A DNA stretch of 20,469 nt from Bacteroidales bacterium UBA1756 (lineage in GTDB: Bacteria > Bacteroidota > Bacteroidia > Bacteroidales > WCHB1-69), in NCBI GenBank assembly GCA_002314795.1, contig DCHI01000059.1, positions 561-21,029 of the forward strand, read 5' to 3'. Every line of letters begins with the position of its first letter. Positions within the stretch are counted from its first letter, which is position 1. The notes under the pieces were generated by a model. The model did not search any database and was not told the DNA's origin. It saw nothing but the letters and a program-made list of their open reading frames with translations. Position numbers and translations under genes: made by a program. Shown one piece after another: positions 1 through 8,054 of the stretch.

Positions 1-33
1 AGTCAATTGCTCTACCAGCTGAGCTACGGGGAC
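1..33 (-). tRNA. Partial tRNA (5' half, probably tRNA-Lys)
   Basis: Read on the minus strand, these bases give a 7-base acceptor strand (GTCCCCG), then TA at positions 8-9, a D arm with the 4-bp stem GCTC/GAGC around AGCTGGTA, then the 5' anticodon strand ATTGA followed by C32 and T33. The window ends just before the anticodon, so the amino acid cannot be read. The anticodon strand and the following CT resemble bacterial lysine tRNAs, which is an inference only. A Bacteroidota-type promoter lies just upstream. Confidence 0.85.
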
Positions 34-55
34 TTTTTCTCGTTGTTTGAGGCTG

Positions 56-88
56 CAAAAGTACTACTTTTTTCTTTTCAAGCAACAG
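56..88 (-). promoter_or_regulatory. Promoter of the partial tRNA
   Basis: On the minus strand the box TACTTTTG (56-63) matches the Bacteroidota -7 consensus TAnnTTTG. A TTG lies 19 bases further upstream, as expected for the -33 element. The tRNA 5' end is about 22 bases downstream. Confidence 0.6.
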
Positions 89-284
89 TTTGAACAAATT
101 ATTTTCTTTTTTATTGCTTCATCCTTCTTCTATTTTAATCAATAAATTAAATTATTATAAATGAGTGATTTAAGAAGTTTTATCAAGCTTTTTTTCAAAA
201 GAATGAATCCTTCTATTCTTTGTGAAGCGTTTTCATTCTCGTTCGCACTTGATTTTTCTGCCTTTTTTTCGGAATTATCACAAC

Positions 285-312
285 AAAAAAGCCGAAGAAC
301 ATTCTCTCCGGC
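285..312 (-). terminator. Rho-independent terminator of the threonine dehydrogenase gene
   Basis: Read on the minus strand, GCCGGAGAG pairs with TTCTTCGGC around the loop AATG, a 9-bp stem with G-U pairs. It is followed directly by a run of six T. It lies 27 bases past the stop codon at 339. The rest of the 305-base stretch between the tRNA and this gene (34-338) is AT-rich and shows only this hairpin and the tRNA promoter. Confidence 0.8.
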
Positions 313-338
313 TTTCTCTTTCTTTGTATGAAAATCAA

Positions 339-1292
339 CTATTTGTTGTATCTTTCTTTCAAGACTTTCAACATATCCACCGTCATCGTTTCCAGATTGT
401 AAGTCGGTTTCCAGTTCCATTCGTTGCGGGCAGCGCTGTCGTCCATATAGTTCGGCCAGCTGTCGGCAATTCCTTGTTTCAAAGGATCGACATCGTAGTT
501 CATCGTGAAACTTGGAATATGCTTCTTGATTTCTGCATAAATGGTTTCGGGTGCGAAACTCATTGCCGTGACATTGAAAGAGTTACGGTGTACGAGTTTG
601 GTCGGATCGGCTTCCATCAACTGGCAGATGGCGTTGATGGCATCCGGCATATACATCATATCCATCAGCGTGCCTTCTTTGAGCGGGCAGGTGAATTTGC
701 CTTCCTTAATAGCGGCGTAGTAGATTTCAACGGCATAATCCGTGGTGCCACCGCCAGGGAGCGTGACATTGGAAATGATGCCCGGGAAACGAACCGAACG
801 GGTATCGACGCCAAAACGTTTGTGGTAATAGTCGCTTAATAATTCGCCCGTAACCTTGGTGACACCGTAAATTGTCTTCGGGCGTTGGATGGTGTCCTGC
901 GGTGTTCCGTCGTGTGGCGTTTCGGGACCGAATGCGCCAATGGAACTCGGCGTAAAGACGGCCGTGTTGAGCTCGCGAGAGACTTCCAAACAGTTGAGCA
1001 ATGCGCCAATACCAATGTTCCAACCTAACATCGGGTTGAGTTCCGCCTTTGCAGACAAAATGGCTGCCAAGTTGAAAATGGTGTCGATATTGAATTTCTT
1101 GACGGCATCGGCAATATCTTGCTTGCTCGTCGCATCAATCTTTACAGAAGGACCTGCCTCTGCAAGTTCGGGGCGGAGGGGGTAAACAAGGTCACTGGCA
1201 ACAACGTTGTCACTTCCATAAATCTTACGGAATGCGGGAGTCAGTTCGGAACCAATCTGGCCAGAAGCTCCTACGATTAAAATTCTCTTCAT
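339..1292 (-). CDS. L-threonine 3-dehydrogenase, SDR type
   Basis: This 317-residue protein belongs to the extended short-chain dehydrogenase (NAD-dependent epimerase) family. It most resembles the SDR-type threonine dehydrogenases known from Bacteroidota and animals, not the zinc-dependent Tdh of E. coli. It would oxidise L-threonine to 2-amino-3-ketobutyrate with NAD+ in the cytoplasm. The Rossmann motif GASGQIG is at residues 8-14, with an acidic residue D34 that fits NAD preference. The catalytic Ser region is at 116-117 and the YxxxK pair is Y142/K146 (YGVTK). Length is typical and the frame is intact. A promoter box lies about 40 bases upstream and a terminator follows. The partner 2-amino-3-ketobutyrate CoA ligase is not in the window. 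A nucleotide-sugar epimerase is the main alternative. Confidence 0.88.
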   Translation of the reverse strand: MKRILIVGASGQIGSELTPAFRKIYGSDNVVASDLVYPLRPELAEAGPSVKIDATSKQDIADAVKKFNIDTIFNLAAILSAKAELNPMLGWNIGIGALLNCLEVSRELNTAVFTPSSIGAFGPETPHDGTPQDTIQRPKTIYGVTKVTGELLSDYYHKRFGVDTRSVRFPGIISNVTLPGGGTTDYAVEIYYAAIKEGKFTCPLKEGTLMDMMYMPDAINAICQLMEADPTKLVHRNSFNVTAMSFAPETIYAEIKKHIPSFTMNYDVDPLKQGIADSWPNYMDDSAARNEWNWKPTYNLETMTVDMLKVLKERYNK

Positions 1293-1333
1293 TAGTTAAT
1301 ATTTTTTATTGTTTATTTTTAGTTTTTGAGCCG

Positions 1334-1341
1334 CAAAAGTA
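1334..1341 (-). promoter_or_regulatory. -7 promoter box of the threonine dehydrogenase gene
   Basis: On the minus strand this reads TACTTTTG, an exact TAnnTTTG match, about 40 bases ahead of the start codon at 1292. No clear TTG is seen at the -33 distance, only TTT. The same extended form (TACTTTTGC) occurs at 56-63 and 19512-19519. Confidence 0.5.
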
Positions 1342-1438
1342 CGATAAAAAACGTTAGTAAAATGCGACTTTTTTCGTTTTTTTTGCTGAAATGTCTCCTA
1401 AATGTCGTTTCGAAAAAAATGAATTTTTTTCTTCCAAA

Positions 1439-2098
1439 TTATTCAAATTCAATGGATTTCAAATCATTGATGGTCTCCTTGGGATTCGCTGACTTGAAGA
1501 TATAATTGCCCGATACGAGAATGTCAGCGCCCGCTTCCACCAAGAGGGGAGCGGTTTCGTCATCCACACCGCCATCAACCTCAATCAGCACGTCCGGATT
1601 CAGCCGTTCAGCCATTTCACGCAAATTCTGGACTTTTCTCAAACTGTTTTGAATGAACTTCTGCCCGCCAAATCCCGGATTGACCGACATAATGAGTACC
1701 ATATCCAAATCGGGCAGAATGTCTTCTAAAAGTGAAATAGGGGTGTGTGGATTGAGCGCGACGCCAGCCATCATATCTTCATTTTTAATCTGCCATACCA
1801 AGCGGTGAAGATGCGTCGCCGCTTCGTAATGAACGGTCAGGACATCGGCGCCAGCTTTCTTAAAATCAGAGACATAGCGTTCCGGTCCCGTAATCATCAG
1901 ATGGACATCCAACGGCTTTTCAGCCATCGTGCGGATGGACTTTACAACCGGCAGCCCGTAAGAGATGTTCGGTACAAAAACACCGTCCATAATGTCCAGA
2001 TGGAACCAGTCGGCGCGTGATTCGTTTACCATCGTAATGTCCCTGCCCAAGTTGCAAAAGTCGGCGGACAACATCGAGGGAGCTATCATTGGATTCAT
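1439..2098 (-). CDS. rpe: Ribulose-phosphate 3-epimerase
   Basis: The 219-residue TIM-barrel enzyme interconverts D-ribulose 5-phosphate and D-xylulose 5-phosphate in the pentose phosphate pathway. The family motifs are all visible: APSMLSADF at residues 6-14, the metal and catalytic residues H33 and D35 in HLDIMDG, H66 in DVHLMI, the phosphate-binding NPGFGGQKF at 140-148, and the second catalytic aspartate D175 in EVDGG. Length is normal for the family. It follows the P5C dehydrogenase gene on the same strand, but a terminator lies between them, so it probably has its own promoter. I could not find an exact TAnnTTTG box in the 81-base gap. Start at 2098 is chosen because the conserved motif begins six residues in. 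Confidence 0.96.
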   Translation of the reverse strand: MNPMIAPSMLSADFCNLGRDITMVNESRADWFHLDIMDGVFVPNISYGLPVVKSIRTMAEKPLDVHLMITGPERYVSDFKKAGADVLTVHYEAATHLHRLVWQIKNEDMMAGVALNPHTPISLLEDILPDLDMVLIMSVNPGFGGQKFIQNSLRKVQNLREMAERLNPDVLIEVDGGVDDETAPLLVEAGADILVSGNYIFKSANPKETINDLKSIEFE

Positions 2099-2134
2099 AG
2101 AGTAAGTATTTGTTGTTGTTTTTTTGAAAAAAGA

Positions 2135-2160
2135 GCCGTCAAAATAAAAATTCTGACGGC
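2135..2160 (-). terminator. Terminator between pruA and rpe
   Basis: A perfect 7-bp stem (GCCGTCA/TGACGGC) has T-rich runs on both sides, so it can terminate in either direction. The placement 20 bases after the stop of the minus-strand dehydrogenase gene makes it that gene's terminator. On that strand the hairpin is followed by TCTTTTTT. Confidence 0.75.
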
Positions 2161-2179
2161 TTTTTTTTCGTGTATGTGT

Positions 2180-3811
2180 TTATTCTTCTTTCAGGAATGG
2201 ATAACCGTAGTCGGTTGCAGGAACGTAGGTTTCCTTGATGCAGCGTGCGCTAATCCAACGATAGAGGTTGAGGGCACTTCCTGCTTTGTCGTTTGTACCG
2301 GAAGCGCGGGCACCACCGAACGGTTGACAACCAACAACAGCACCGGTCGGTTTGTCGTTGATGTAGAAGTTACCGGCTGCGTGACGCAAAATCTGTTCTG
2401 CTTTTTCGACTGCGTAACGGTCTTGTGCGAAAATAGAGCCCGTGAGTGCGTACGGAGAAGTGGTATCGCAAAGGTGCAAAGTTTCTTCGTATTTTGCATC
2501 CGGATAGACATAAACCGTGATGACGGGTCCGAAGATTTCTTCACGAATTGACTCATAATCAGGCGTATTGGCAACGATGATGGTCGGTTCTACAAAGTAA
2601 CCGACGCTCTTGTCGCAGTTGCCACCGAGAACGACTTCTGCGTCCGGGGATTTCTTTGCACGATCAATGTAACCGGCAATATTGTCAAAAGATTTTTCAT
2701 CAATGACAGAGTTGATGAGATTAGAGAAATCGCGGCCGTCGCCCATTTTCACGGTCTTCATCATTTCCTGGATGTGCTTGAGGGTTGCTTTCCACAAGGA
2801 TTTGGGAACGTAAGCGCGGGAAGCGGCGGAACATTTTTGACCTTGATATTCGAAAGCGCCACGGAGAATAGCAACTGCCAATTCGCGTGCCGGTGCGGTC
2901 TTGTGTGCAAAGATGAAGTCTTTTCCACCAGTTTCACCGACAATCTTCGGATAGGTCTTGTAGTTATCAATGTTTTGACCGATCAATTTCCAGAAACTCT
3001 TGAACGTAGAGGTGCTTCCTGTGAAGTGAACGCCAGCTAAATAAGGTGACTTGAAGGCGACTTCGCTGATGACGGAACCACTACCTGGAAGGAAATTGAT
3101 GACACCATCAGGAATACCGGCTTCTTGCAACAGTCTCATAATGTAGTAGTTGGAAAGGATAGCCGTGGTTGACGGTTTCCAAATCGTAACATTGCCCATC
3201 AAAGCGGGAGCCACATTCAAATTGAGGGCGATGGACGTGAAGTTGAAAGGAGTGATGGCATAGACGAAACCTTCCATACCGCGGTATTCATTGCGATTGA
3301 GCATTGTGTGGTCGGAAATGGGTTGCTCACTGTAAATCTTTGAAGCGAAATAGGTGTTGAAACGGAGGAAGTCGATGGCTTCGCACGGGCAGTCGATTTC
3401 AGCTTGGAAAGCGCTCTTGCCTTGTCCCAACATTGTGGAGGCATTCAGAATGTAACGGTACTTGGTAGCAAGGAGTTCGGCGGCCTTCATCATAATGGAA
3501 GCGCGTTGAATCCACGGCATACTTTCCCATTTTTCACGGGCTGCCATAGCTGCATCGATGGCCATTTGTACACATTCTTTATTTACTTTGTGATATTTTG
3601 CAAGAACGTGGCCGTGTTCCGTAGGCATAACAACCGTGCCCAAGTCGCCAGTTTTCACATCCTTACCTCCAATGATAAGAGGAATTTCAATACATTGATT
3701 GTATTGTCTATCTAATTCTTTTTTAAGAAGTTCTCTTTCGGGAGTGCCTGGGGCATAACTGTAAACCGGTTCGTTCTTCGGTTCTCTGAAAATGTAATTT
3801 GCGTTATTCAT
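2180..3811 (-). CDS. pruA: Delta-1-pyrroline-5-carboxylate dehydrogenase (L-glutamate gamma-semialdehyde dehydrogenase)
   Basis: This 543-residue aldehyde dehydrogenase oxidises glutamate gamma-semialdehyde to glutamate with NAD+, the second step of proline breakdown. The N-terminal segment with NEPVYSYAPG (residues 13-22) is typical of the stand-alone P5C dehydrogenase group that includes mitochondrial ALDH4A1. Catalytic landmarks are N190 (TPFNFTS), E293 (VGETGGKDF) and the nucleophile C327 (GQKCSAASR). There is no proline dehydrogenase domain, so this is not a PutA fusion, and no proline dehydrogenase gene is in the window. It lies 35 bases downstream of pheT on the same strand with no terminator between them, so read-through from pheT is likely. 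A terminator follows. Confidence 0.93.
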   Translation of the reverse strand: MNNANYIFREPKNEPVYSYAPGTPERELLKKELDRQYNQCIEIPLIIGGKDVKTGDLGTVVMPTEHGHVLAKYHKVNKECVQMAIDAAMAAREKWESMPWIQRASIMMKAAELLATKYRYILNASTMLGQGKSAFQAEIDCPCEAIDFLRFNTYFASKIYSEQPISDHTMLNRNEYRGMEGFVYAITPFNFTSIALNLNVAPALMGNVTIWKPSTTAILSNYYIMRLLQEAGIPDGVINFLPGSGSVISEVAFKSPYLAGVHFTGSTSTFKSFWKLIGQNIDNYKTYPKIVGETGGKDFIFAHKTAPARELAVAILRGAFEYQGQKCSAASRAYVPKSLWKATLKHIQEMMKTVKMGDGRDFSNLINSVIDEKSFDNIAGYIDRAKKSPDAEVVLGGNCDKSVGYFVEPTIIVANTPDYESIREEIFGPVITVYVYPDAKYEETLHLCDTTSPYALTGSIFAQDRYAVEKAEQILRHAAGNFYINDKPTGAVVGCQPFGGARASGTNDKAGSALNLYRWISARCIKETYVPATDYGYPFLKEE

Positions 3812-3846
3812 CTTGTTATTTATTTGGGTTAAAAATTATTACAAAA

Positions 3847-6297
3847 TTATCGAAGCTTGGCTCCGGCTTCCTTTTCGTAAGCGGCGATAAGCTTGTTCAT
3901 CACCTTGGTGATGTCGTCGTCCGTCAAGGTCTTGTCAGCGTGCTGTAGCACGAACGTAAGGGCGTAGGACTTTTTACCCGGCTCAATATTCTCACCTTCA
4001 TAAACATCAAACAAAGAGACATTTTTCAACAGTTTGGAACCGTATTTGTATGCGATTTTCTCCAAAGTGTCGTAAGTGACGTTTTTGTCTACAACAAGAG
4101 CGAGATCTCTTTTTACGGCTGGGCAGGAAGGGATTTGCGAGTAGGTGACATTTTCACCGTATAATGAATAGAGCAAATCAAGGTTCAACTCGGCGTAGCA
4201 AACTTCCTTCTTGATGTCAACATATTTAAGAATAGAAGGTTTCACTTCGCCAATGGTTCCAATGATTTCGTCTCCCATTGTATAAACCAAGCAACTTGAG
4301 AAACGTGCGTCTTCTCCAATGGATGATTTCATATTCTTAACATTCAACAATTTGAATGTGTTTTCAACCATATTTTTCAAATAGAAGAAGTCAATCTTTT
4401 GTCCTTGTTCGTTCCAAAGATCGTCGTGCGTGCTGCCCGTGGCAAACAAAGCGAGCAATTGGCTCTCCTTGTATTGTTCCGTAACAGAATTTTCGCGGGT
4501 GGCGTCCGGATTCTTGAAATAGACTTTACCGAACTCGAACAATTTGAGGTTGGCGCGTTTGTTATTGACGTTTCGTGCAATGTTTTCCAAACCGCCGAAA
4601 AGGAGCGTCTGACGCATTACGTTCAATTCGGAACTCAGCGGATTCAAAAGACGGACGGCCTCATTTTCTTTGATAAAGTCAAAGTTTTCGGCGTAAGCGC
4701 CTTTCGTAAGCGAATTATTCATTATTTCAAAGAAACCATTGTCAGCCAAGTAAGTAGAAACTTTCTTTTGGACAGTGCGATAATTCGGTTCCGCTCCTAT
4801 ATTAATATTGTAACGCATCACCTCGGGAATTTCCACATTGTTGTAACCGTAAATTCTCAGGATTTCTTCAATGAGGTCGATGGGGCGCGTTACGTCGGCT
4901 TTGTACAATGGGACGGACGCAGTAATCTGTTCGTCACACGCTTTAGAGGAGGAGAGATCAATTCCCAATGAAAGCAAGATGTTGGAAACCATCTGTTTAT
5001 CGATTTTCTTTCCTGCCACCTTATTGATTTCGTCGTAGCGAAGAATGATTTTCTTGCGTTCAATTTCCGTTGGATAGACATCCATCACTTCGGACGTGAG
5101 GCCGCCTGCTATTTCTTTGATTAAATTGGCTGCGCGACGGAGGGCGTAAACGGTGATTTCCGGATCACAGCCGCGTTCAAAACGGAAAGCGGCGTCGGTC
5201 TTGAGATTATGTCTTCTGGAAGTTTTTCTGATGGAAACAGGATTGAAGTAGGCGCTTTCCAAGAAAATGTTCTTGGTCGTTTCCGTCACCCCCGAATCTT
5301 TACCGCCATAGACACCGGCGAGGCACATCGGCAGTTTCTCGTTGCAAATCACCAAGTCACTTTCATCCAGCTTGATTTCGTTGCCGTCCAACGTGATGAA
5401 AGGCGTGCCGGTGGGCATATTTTTGATGATGACTTTGTTGCCGATGATTTTGTCAGCATCAAAAGCGTGCAGTGGCTGTCCGATTTCAAACATCACGAAC
5501 TGTGTGATATCCACGATGTTGTTGACAGGGCGAACGCCGATGGAGCGGAGTCGGTTTTTCAACCATTCCGGAGACTCGTGCACGGTAACATTATCGATGG
5601 TAAGTCCCGTATAACGGGGACAATCCTTTTTATTTTCAATGGTTATGTCAATGGATTTGCGAACCGTATTACGGAATTCGCGGTCTAACGGCAGGATGGG
5701 GGAGGAGCATTGAACGCCGTTTGCCTTGAGGATGGCTTGCAGGTCGCGTGCCACTCCGAAATGGGAGATGGCATCGCTGCGGTTAGGAGTAAGGCCGATT
5801 TCAAAGATGGTGTCTGTTTCAACATTGAACAGTTCGGCAGCGGGAGTCCCGACCTTCGTATCGGCGGGCAGAACCATAATGCCGTCGTGGGATTCGCCGA
5901 CTCCGATTTCGTCTTCCGCACAGATCATCCCTTCGGACGGAACGCCGCGTAATTTTGATTTTTTAATGGTAAAGGACTCGTCCCCGTCATAGAGAACCGT
6001 TCCGATGGTAGCCACAATCACCTTTTGGCCTTGAGCCACATTGGGCGCGCCGCAAACGATGTTCAGCGGTTCTTCACGACCAACATTGACGGTGGTTACG
6101 TGAAGGTGGTCGGAATCCGGATGCGGCTCGCAGGTGAGAACTTCACCCACGACAAGACCGCGCAAGCCGCCTTTGATGGTTTCAAAAGACTCGACGCCTT
6201 CCACTTCCAGACCGCAGGATGTCAAATATTCGGCTGTCGTTTCAGGATCCAAGTCAAAACTAATGTATTGTTTGAGCCAGTTATACGAAATTTTCAT
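3847..6297 (-). CDS. pheT: Phenylalanyl-tRNA synthetase beta subunit
   Basis: The 816-residue beta chain of the cytoplasmic alpha2-beta2 PheRS contributes tRNA binding and editing of mischarged Tyr-tRNA(Phe). The start MKISYNWLKQYI is characteristic. An EMAP-like tRNA-binding domain covers about residues 42-155 (VVGEVLTCEPHPDSDHLHV). The B3/B4 editing region follows (about 210-390), then a B5 domain (about 405-475), the catalytic-like core, and the C-terminal anticodon-binding FDX-ACB domain (about 725-816, starting near PAVKRDLALVVD). Length is full for the family. The alpha chain gene pheS is not adjacent. Upstream the atpE terminator isolates pheT, so it should have its own promoter in the roughly 50 bases before 6297, though I see no exact TAnnTTTG box there. 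Confidence 0.97.
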   Translation of the reverse strand: MKISYNWLKQYISFDLDPETTAEYLTSCGLEVEGVESFETIKGGLRGLVVGEVLTCEPHPDSDHLHVTTVNVGREEPLNIVCGAPNVAQGQKVIVATIGTVLYDGDESFTIKKSKLRGVPSEGMICAEDEIGVGESHDGIMVLPADTKVGTPAAELFNVETDTIFEIGLTPNRSDAISHFGVARDLQAILKANGVQCSSPILPLDREFRNTVRKSIDITIENKKDCPRYTGLTIDNVTVHESPEWLKNRLRSIGVRPVNNIVDITQFVMFEIGQPLHAFDADKIIGNKVIIKNMPTGTPFITLDGNEIKLDESDLVICNEKLPMCLAGVYGGKDSGVTETTKNIFLESAYFNPVSIRKTSRRHNLKTDAAFRFERGCDPEITVYALRRAANLIKEIAGGLTSEVMDVYPTEIERKKIILRYDEINKVAGKKIDKQMVSNILLSLGIDLSSSKACDEQITASVPLYKADVTRPIDLIEEILRIYGYNNVEIPEVMRYNINIGAEPNYRTVQKKVSTYLADNGFFEIMNNSLTKGAYAENFDFIKENEAVRLLNPLSSELNVMRQTLLFGGLENIARNVNNKRANLKLFEFGKVYFKNPDATRENSVTEQYKESQLLALFATGSTHDDLWNEQGQKIDFFYLKNMVENTFKLLNVKNMKSSIGEDARFSSCLVYTMGDEIIGTIGEVKPSILKYVDIKKEVCYAELNLDLLYSLYGENVTYSQIPSCPAVKRDLALVVDKNVTYDTLEKIAYKYGSKLLKNVSLFDVYEGENIEPGKKSYALTFVLQHADKTLTDDDITKVMNKLIAAYEKEAGAKLR

Positions 6298-6348
6298 TTA
6301 TCAGATAAAGATTTTGTAGTGTTATCAAGTCTAATTAAATTTAAAAAA

Positions 6349-6377
6349 GAGTTCCCCCACCAACCGTGGGAGAACTC
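6349..6377 (-). terminator. Strong terminator after atpE
   Basis: On the minus strand GAGTTCTCCCAC pairs with GTGGGGGAACTC around a 5-base loop: 12 pairs including one G-U. Six T follow. The pair that is G-U on the minus strand is a C-A mismatch on the plus strand, which supports the minus strand as the working direction. It lies 20 bases after the atpE stop and ends that transcript before pheT. Confidence 0.88.
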
Positions 6378-6396
6378 CTTCCTTTTTTTCTCGAAG

Positions 6397-6654
6397 TTAT
6401 GCCACTGCGATAAGAAGGCAAACTACGATGGCAAACAGAGCGACACCTTCTACGAAGGCAGCGGTCAGAATCATATTTGTTCTGACATCACCTGCAACTT
6501 CAGGTTGGCGTGCGATGGATTCCAACGCACCTTGGCCGATTCTACCAATACCGATACCAGCACCAATAGCTGCGAGACCGGCACCGATACCAGCGCCCAT
6601 TTTACCGATAGAACCATCGGCTGCTGCTTGCAATAACAAAGATAAACTTGACAT
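6397..6654 (-). CDS. atpE: ATP synthase F0 subunit c
   Basis: The 85-residue protein forms the membrane rotor ring of F-type ATP synthase. It is a two-helix hairpin: a glycine-rich first helix (about residues 17-42), the polar loop with the conserved ARQPE (48-52), and a second helix (about 60-84) with the ion-binding carboxylate E69 in AAFVEGVALF. The residue after the glutamate is G, and the position matching the sodium-ligand Gln of helix 1 is Ile. The Ser/Thr sodium ligands are also absent, so the ring is predicted to carry protons (inference by alignment from memory to Ilyobacter subunit c). It follows atpB after a 76-base gap containing short repeats, and a strong terminator closes the unit. 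The usual downstream genes atpF, H, A and G are missing here. Confidence 0.95.
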   Translation of the reverse strand: MSSLSLLLQAAADGSIGKMGAGIGAGLAAIGAGIGIGRIGQGALESIARQPEVAGDVRTNMILTAAFVEGVALFAIVVCLLIAVA

Positions 6655-6701
6655 AATGTAATTATTTATTAGTTAATAAAAAGGTTTCCTAAACTTTTAA
6701 C

Positions 6702-6728
6702 TTTATGAACTTTATAAACTTTATAAAC
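6702..6728. repeat. Tandem 9-bp repeat in the atpB-atpE gap
   Basis: Three adjacent copies of TTTATAAAC (the first is TTTATGAAC) lie two bases past the atpB stop codon, with more degenerate copies back to about 6690. On the minus, transcribed strand the unit reads GTTTATAAA. A related unit forms the array at 19544-19610. Confidence 0.75.
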
Positions 6729-6730
6729 TC

Positions 6731-7864
6731 CTAATGTTCTTCTTCCATCGCCATACCTGTGAAAAGGGCGGTCAGCAGCGTAAATACGAATGCTTGAATG
6801 AAAGCAACGATGCATTCCAAAAGTCCCATAAAAACGTAGAAGACCAATGAGACAATGGATACGCCGTAACCGAGTGCGGGGCCGTAAAGTCCACCGAAAA
6901 TGAAAATCAGGGAGATGACACCGAGAGCGATGATGTGGCCAGCCGTGATGTTGGCAAAAAGACGGACCATCAACACGAAGGGCTTCGTGAAGATTCCGAT
7001 GAATTCAACGACGGGCATCAACGGAATGGGGAATTTCAAGAACCACGGCACACCGGGGGTGTTGACAATGTGTTTCCAGTAATTCTTGTTGGAAGAAAAA
7101 GTGGTCATCAAAAAGGTAATCACGGCAAGAATACCGGTGATGGCGATATTGCCCGTGACATTGGCGCCACCAGGGAAAATAGGAATCAATCCCATCAGAT
7201 TGTTTACTAATATAAAGAAGAACAAGGTAAGGAGGTAGGGGAAATATTTTTCATATTTGTTTCCAAGAGAAGGAATCGCCACTTCGTCGCGAATGAAAAG
7301 GATGAGCGGTTCCACCAGACCTTGTGCGCCGTGAGGCGCTTGATTTTCACGCTGTTTGTACTGTTTGGCAACCTTGAGGAAGAGCCACAATAAAATAATG
7401 ATGGAAATCAACAAGGAGCACACGTTTTTGGTAATGGAAATGTCGATGAGGGAGGCATCGGCATCAATAAGAGAAGCCATCCCTTCGTCATCGGTGATGT
7501 TATTCTTCTGTGCGAGTTCAGCGATTTCACCAGTAAATTCTGAATCATTCAACTTGACGATGGTGCGCTTGGTTTCCGGAGTGAATCCTAAGGCGTAGCC
7601 TTTATAGGCGCAATGTCCGTGATGAAACTTGTTGGACATAAAAACGACAGGTTTCCCACCATCGAACAGAATGACGGGGAGCGGAATCGAAACCGACTGA
7701 GCACCTTCACCGGTAATGTGCCAGCCATAATCGTCTATGACGTGACCGACGATGAAAGGACCCGGATTGAACTTCTCGGATTCTGAATTTTCAGTAGCAA
7801 ACAATGAAGTTGTGGAAAAAAATAAAAAAATAACTGTTGAAAGCGCGAGTAAAAATTTTTTCAT
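6731..7864 (-). CDS. atpB: ATP synthase F0 subunit a, with signal peptide and extended N-terminus
   Basis: The 377-residue protein forms the stator channel that passes ions to the c ring. Residues 1-23 look like a cleavable signal peptide (MKKFLLALSTVIFLFFS, ending LFA). A hydrophilic segment of about 120 residues follows, then five or six membrane helices from residue 147 on. Family hallmarks are GLVEPLILFIRDEVAIP (182-198), the GLIPIFPGG loop (225-233) and the essential arginine R301 in MVRLFANITAGH. A long N-terminal extension with signal peptide is common in Bacteroidota subunit a, as against about 270 residues in E. coli. This is the first gene of a two-gene unit with atpE. Its 5' region holds a GC-rich hairpin (7913-7926) and lies back to back with the TonB-C gene. 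Confidence 0.96.
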   Translation of the reverse strand: MKKFLLALSTVIFLFFSTTSLFATENSESEKFNPGPFIVGHVIDDYGWHITGEGAQSVSIPLPVILFDGGKPVVFMSNKFHHGHCAYKGYALGFTPETKRTIVKLNDSEFTGEIAELAQKNNITDDEGMASLIDADASLIDISITKNVCSLLISIIILLWLFLKVAKQYKQRENQAPHGAQGLVEPLILFIRDEVAIPSLGNKYEKYFPYLLTLFFFILVNNLMGLIPIFPGGANVTGNIAITGILAVITFLMTTFSSNKNYWKHIVNTPGVPWFLKFPIPLMPVVEFIGIFTKPFVLMVRLFANITAGHIIALGVISLIFIFGGLYGPALGYGVSIVSLVFYVFMGLLECIVAFIQAFVFTLLTALFTGMAMEEEH

Positions 7865-7912
7865 TTCCTAATCTAAATATAACTGTATAAAGTTTTTACA
7901 CTAAGTTGCAAC

Positions 7913-7926
7913 GGGGGGCTTCCCCC
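7913..7926. promoter_or_regulatory. Short GC hairpin in the atpB leader
   Basis: A 5-bp all-GC stem with a 3-base loop (GGGGG-CTT-CCCCC on the plus strand) stands in otherwise AT-rich DNA, about 50 bases upstream of the atpB start. It could fall in the atpB 5' leader. No T run follows on either strand, so it is not a usual terminator. Function unknown. Confidence 0.35.
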
Positions 7927-8019
7927 TCAAAATTTCAAGCGGCTAATATACACTTTTTTTTAATCTCTCACGTTGAAAAAAAGATTTTATTTCTCCCGTA
8001 TCGTTTGTAAAAAAATATG

Positions 8020-8027
8020 TACCTTTG
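8020..8027 (+). promoter_or_regulatory. -7 promoter box of the TonB-C gene
   Basis: TACCTTTG matches TAnnTTTG exactly and is followed by CA, as in other promoters of this window. It lies 27 bases before the ATG at 8055. A TTTG lies only 12 bases upstream, which is too close for the usual -33 element. Confidence 0.5.
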
Positions 8028-8054
8028 CAAGCTCAAAATTTAAAGATTGCCTAT

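Noticed and set aside
222..839. A 205-codon plus-strand open frame overlapping the threonine dehydrogenase gene
   Set aside because: It lies antisense to a well-conserved gene, has no recognisable family features, and crosses the terminator hairpin; it is a shadow frame.
4399..4971. A 190-codon plus-strand open frame inside pheT
   Set aside because: It is antisense to conserved pheT sequence with no promoter box and no family resemblance; such frames arise from codon structure.
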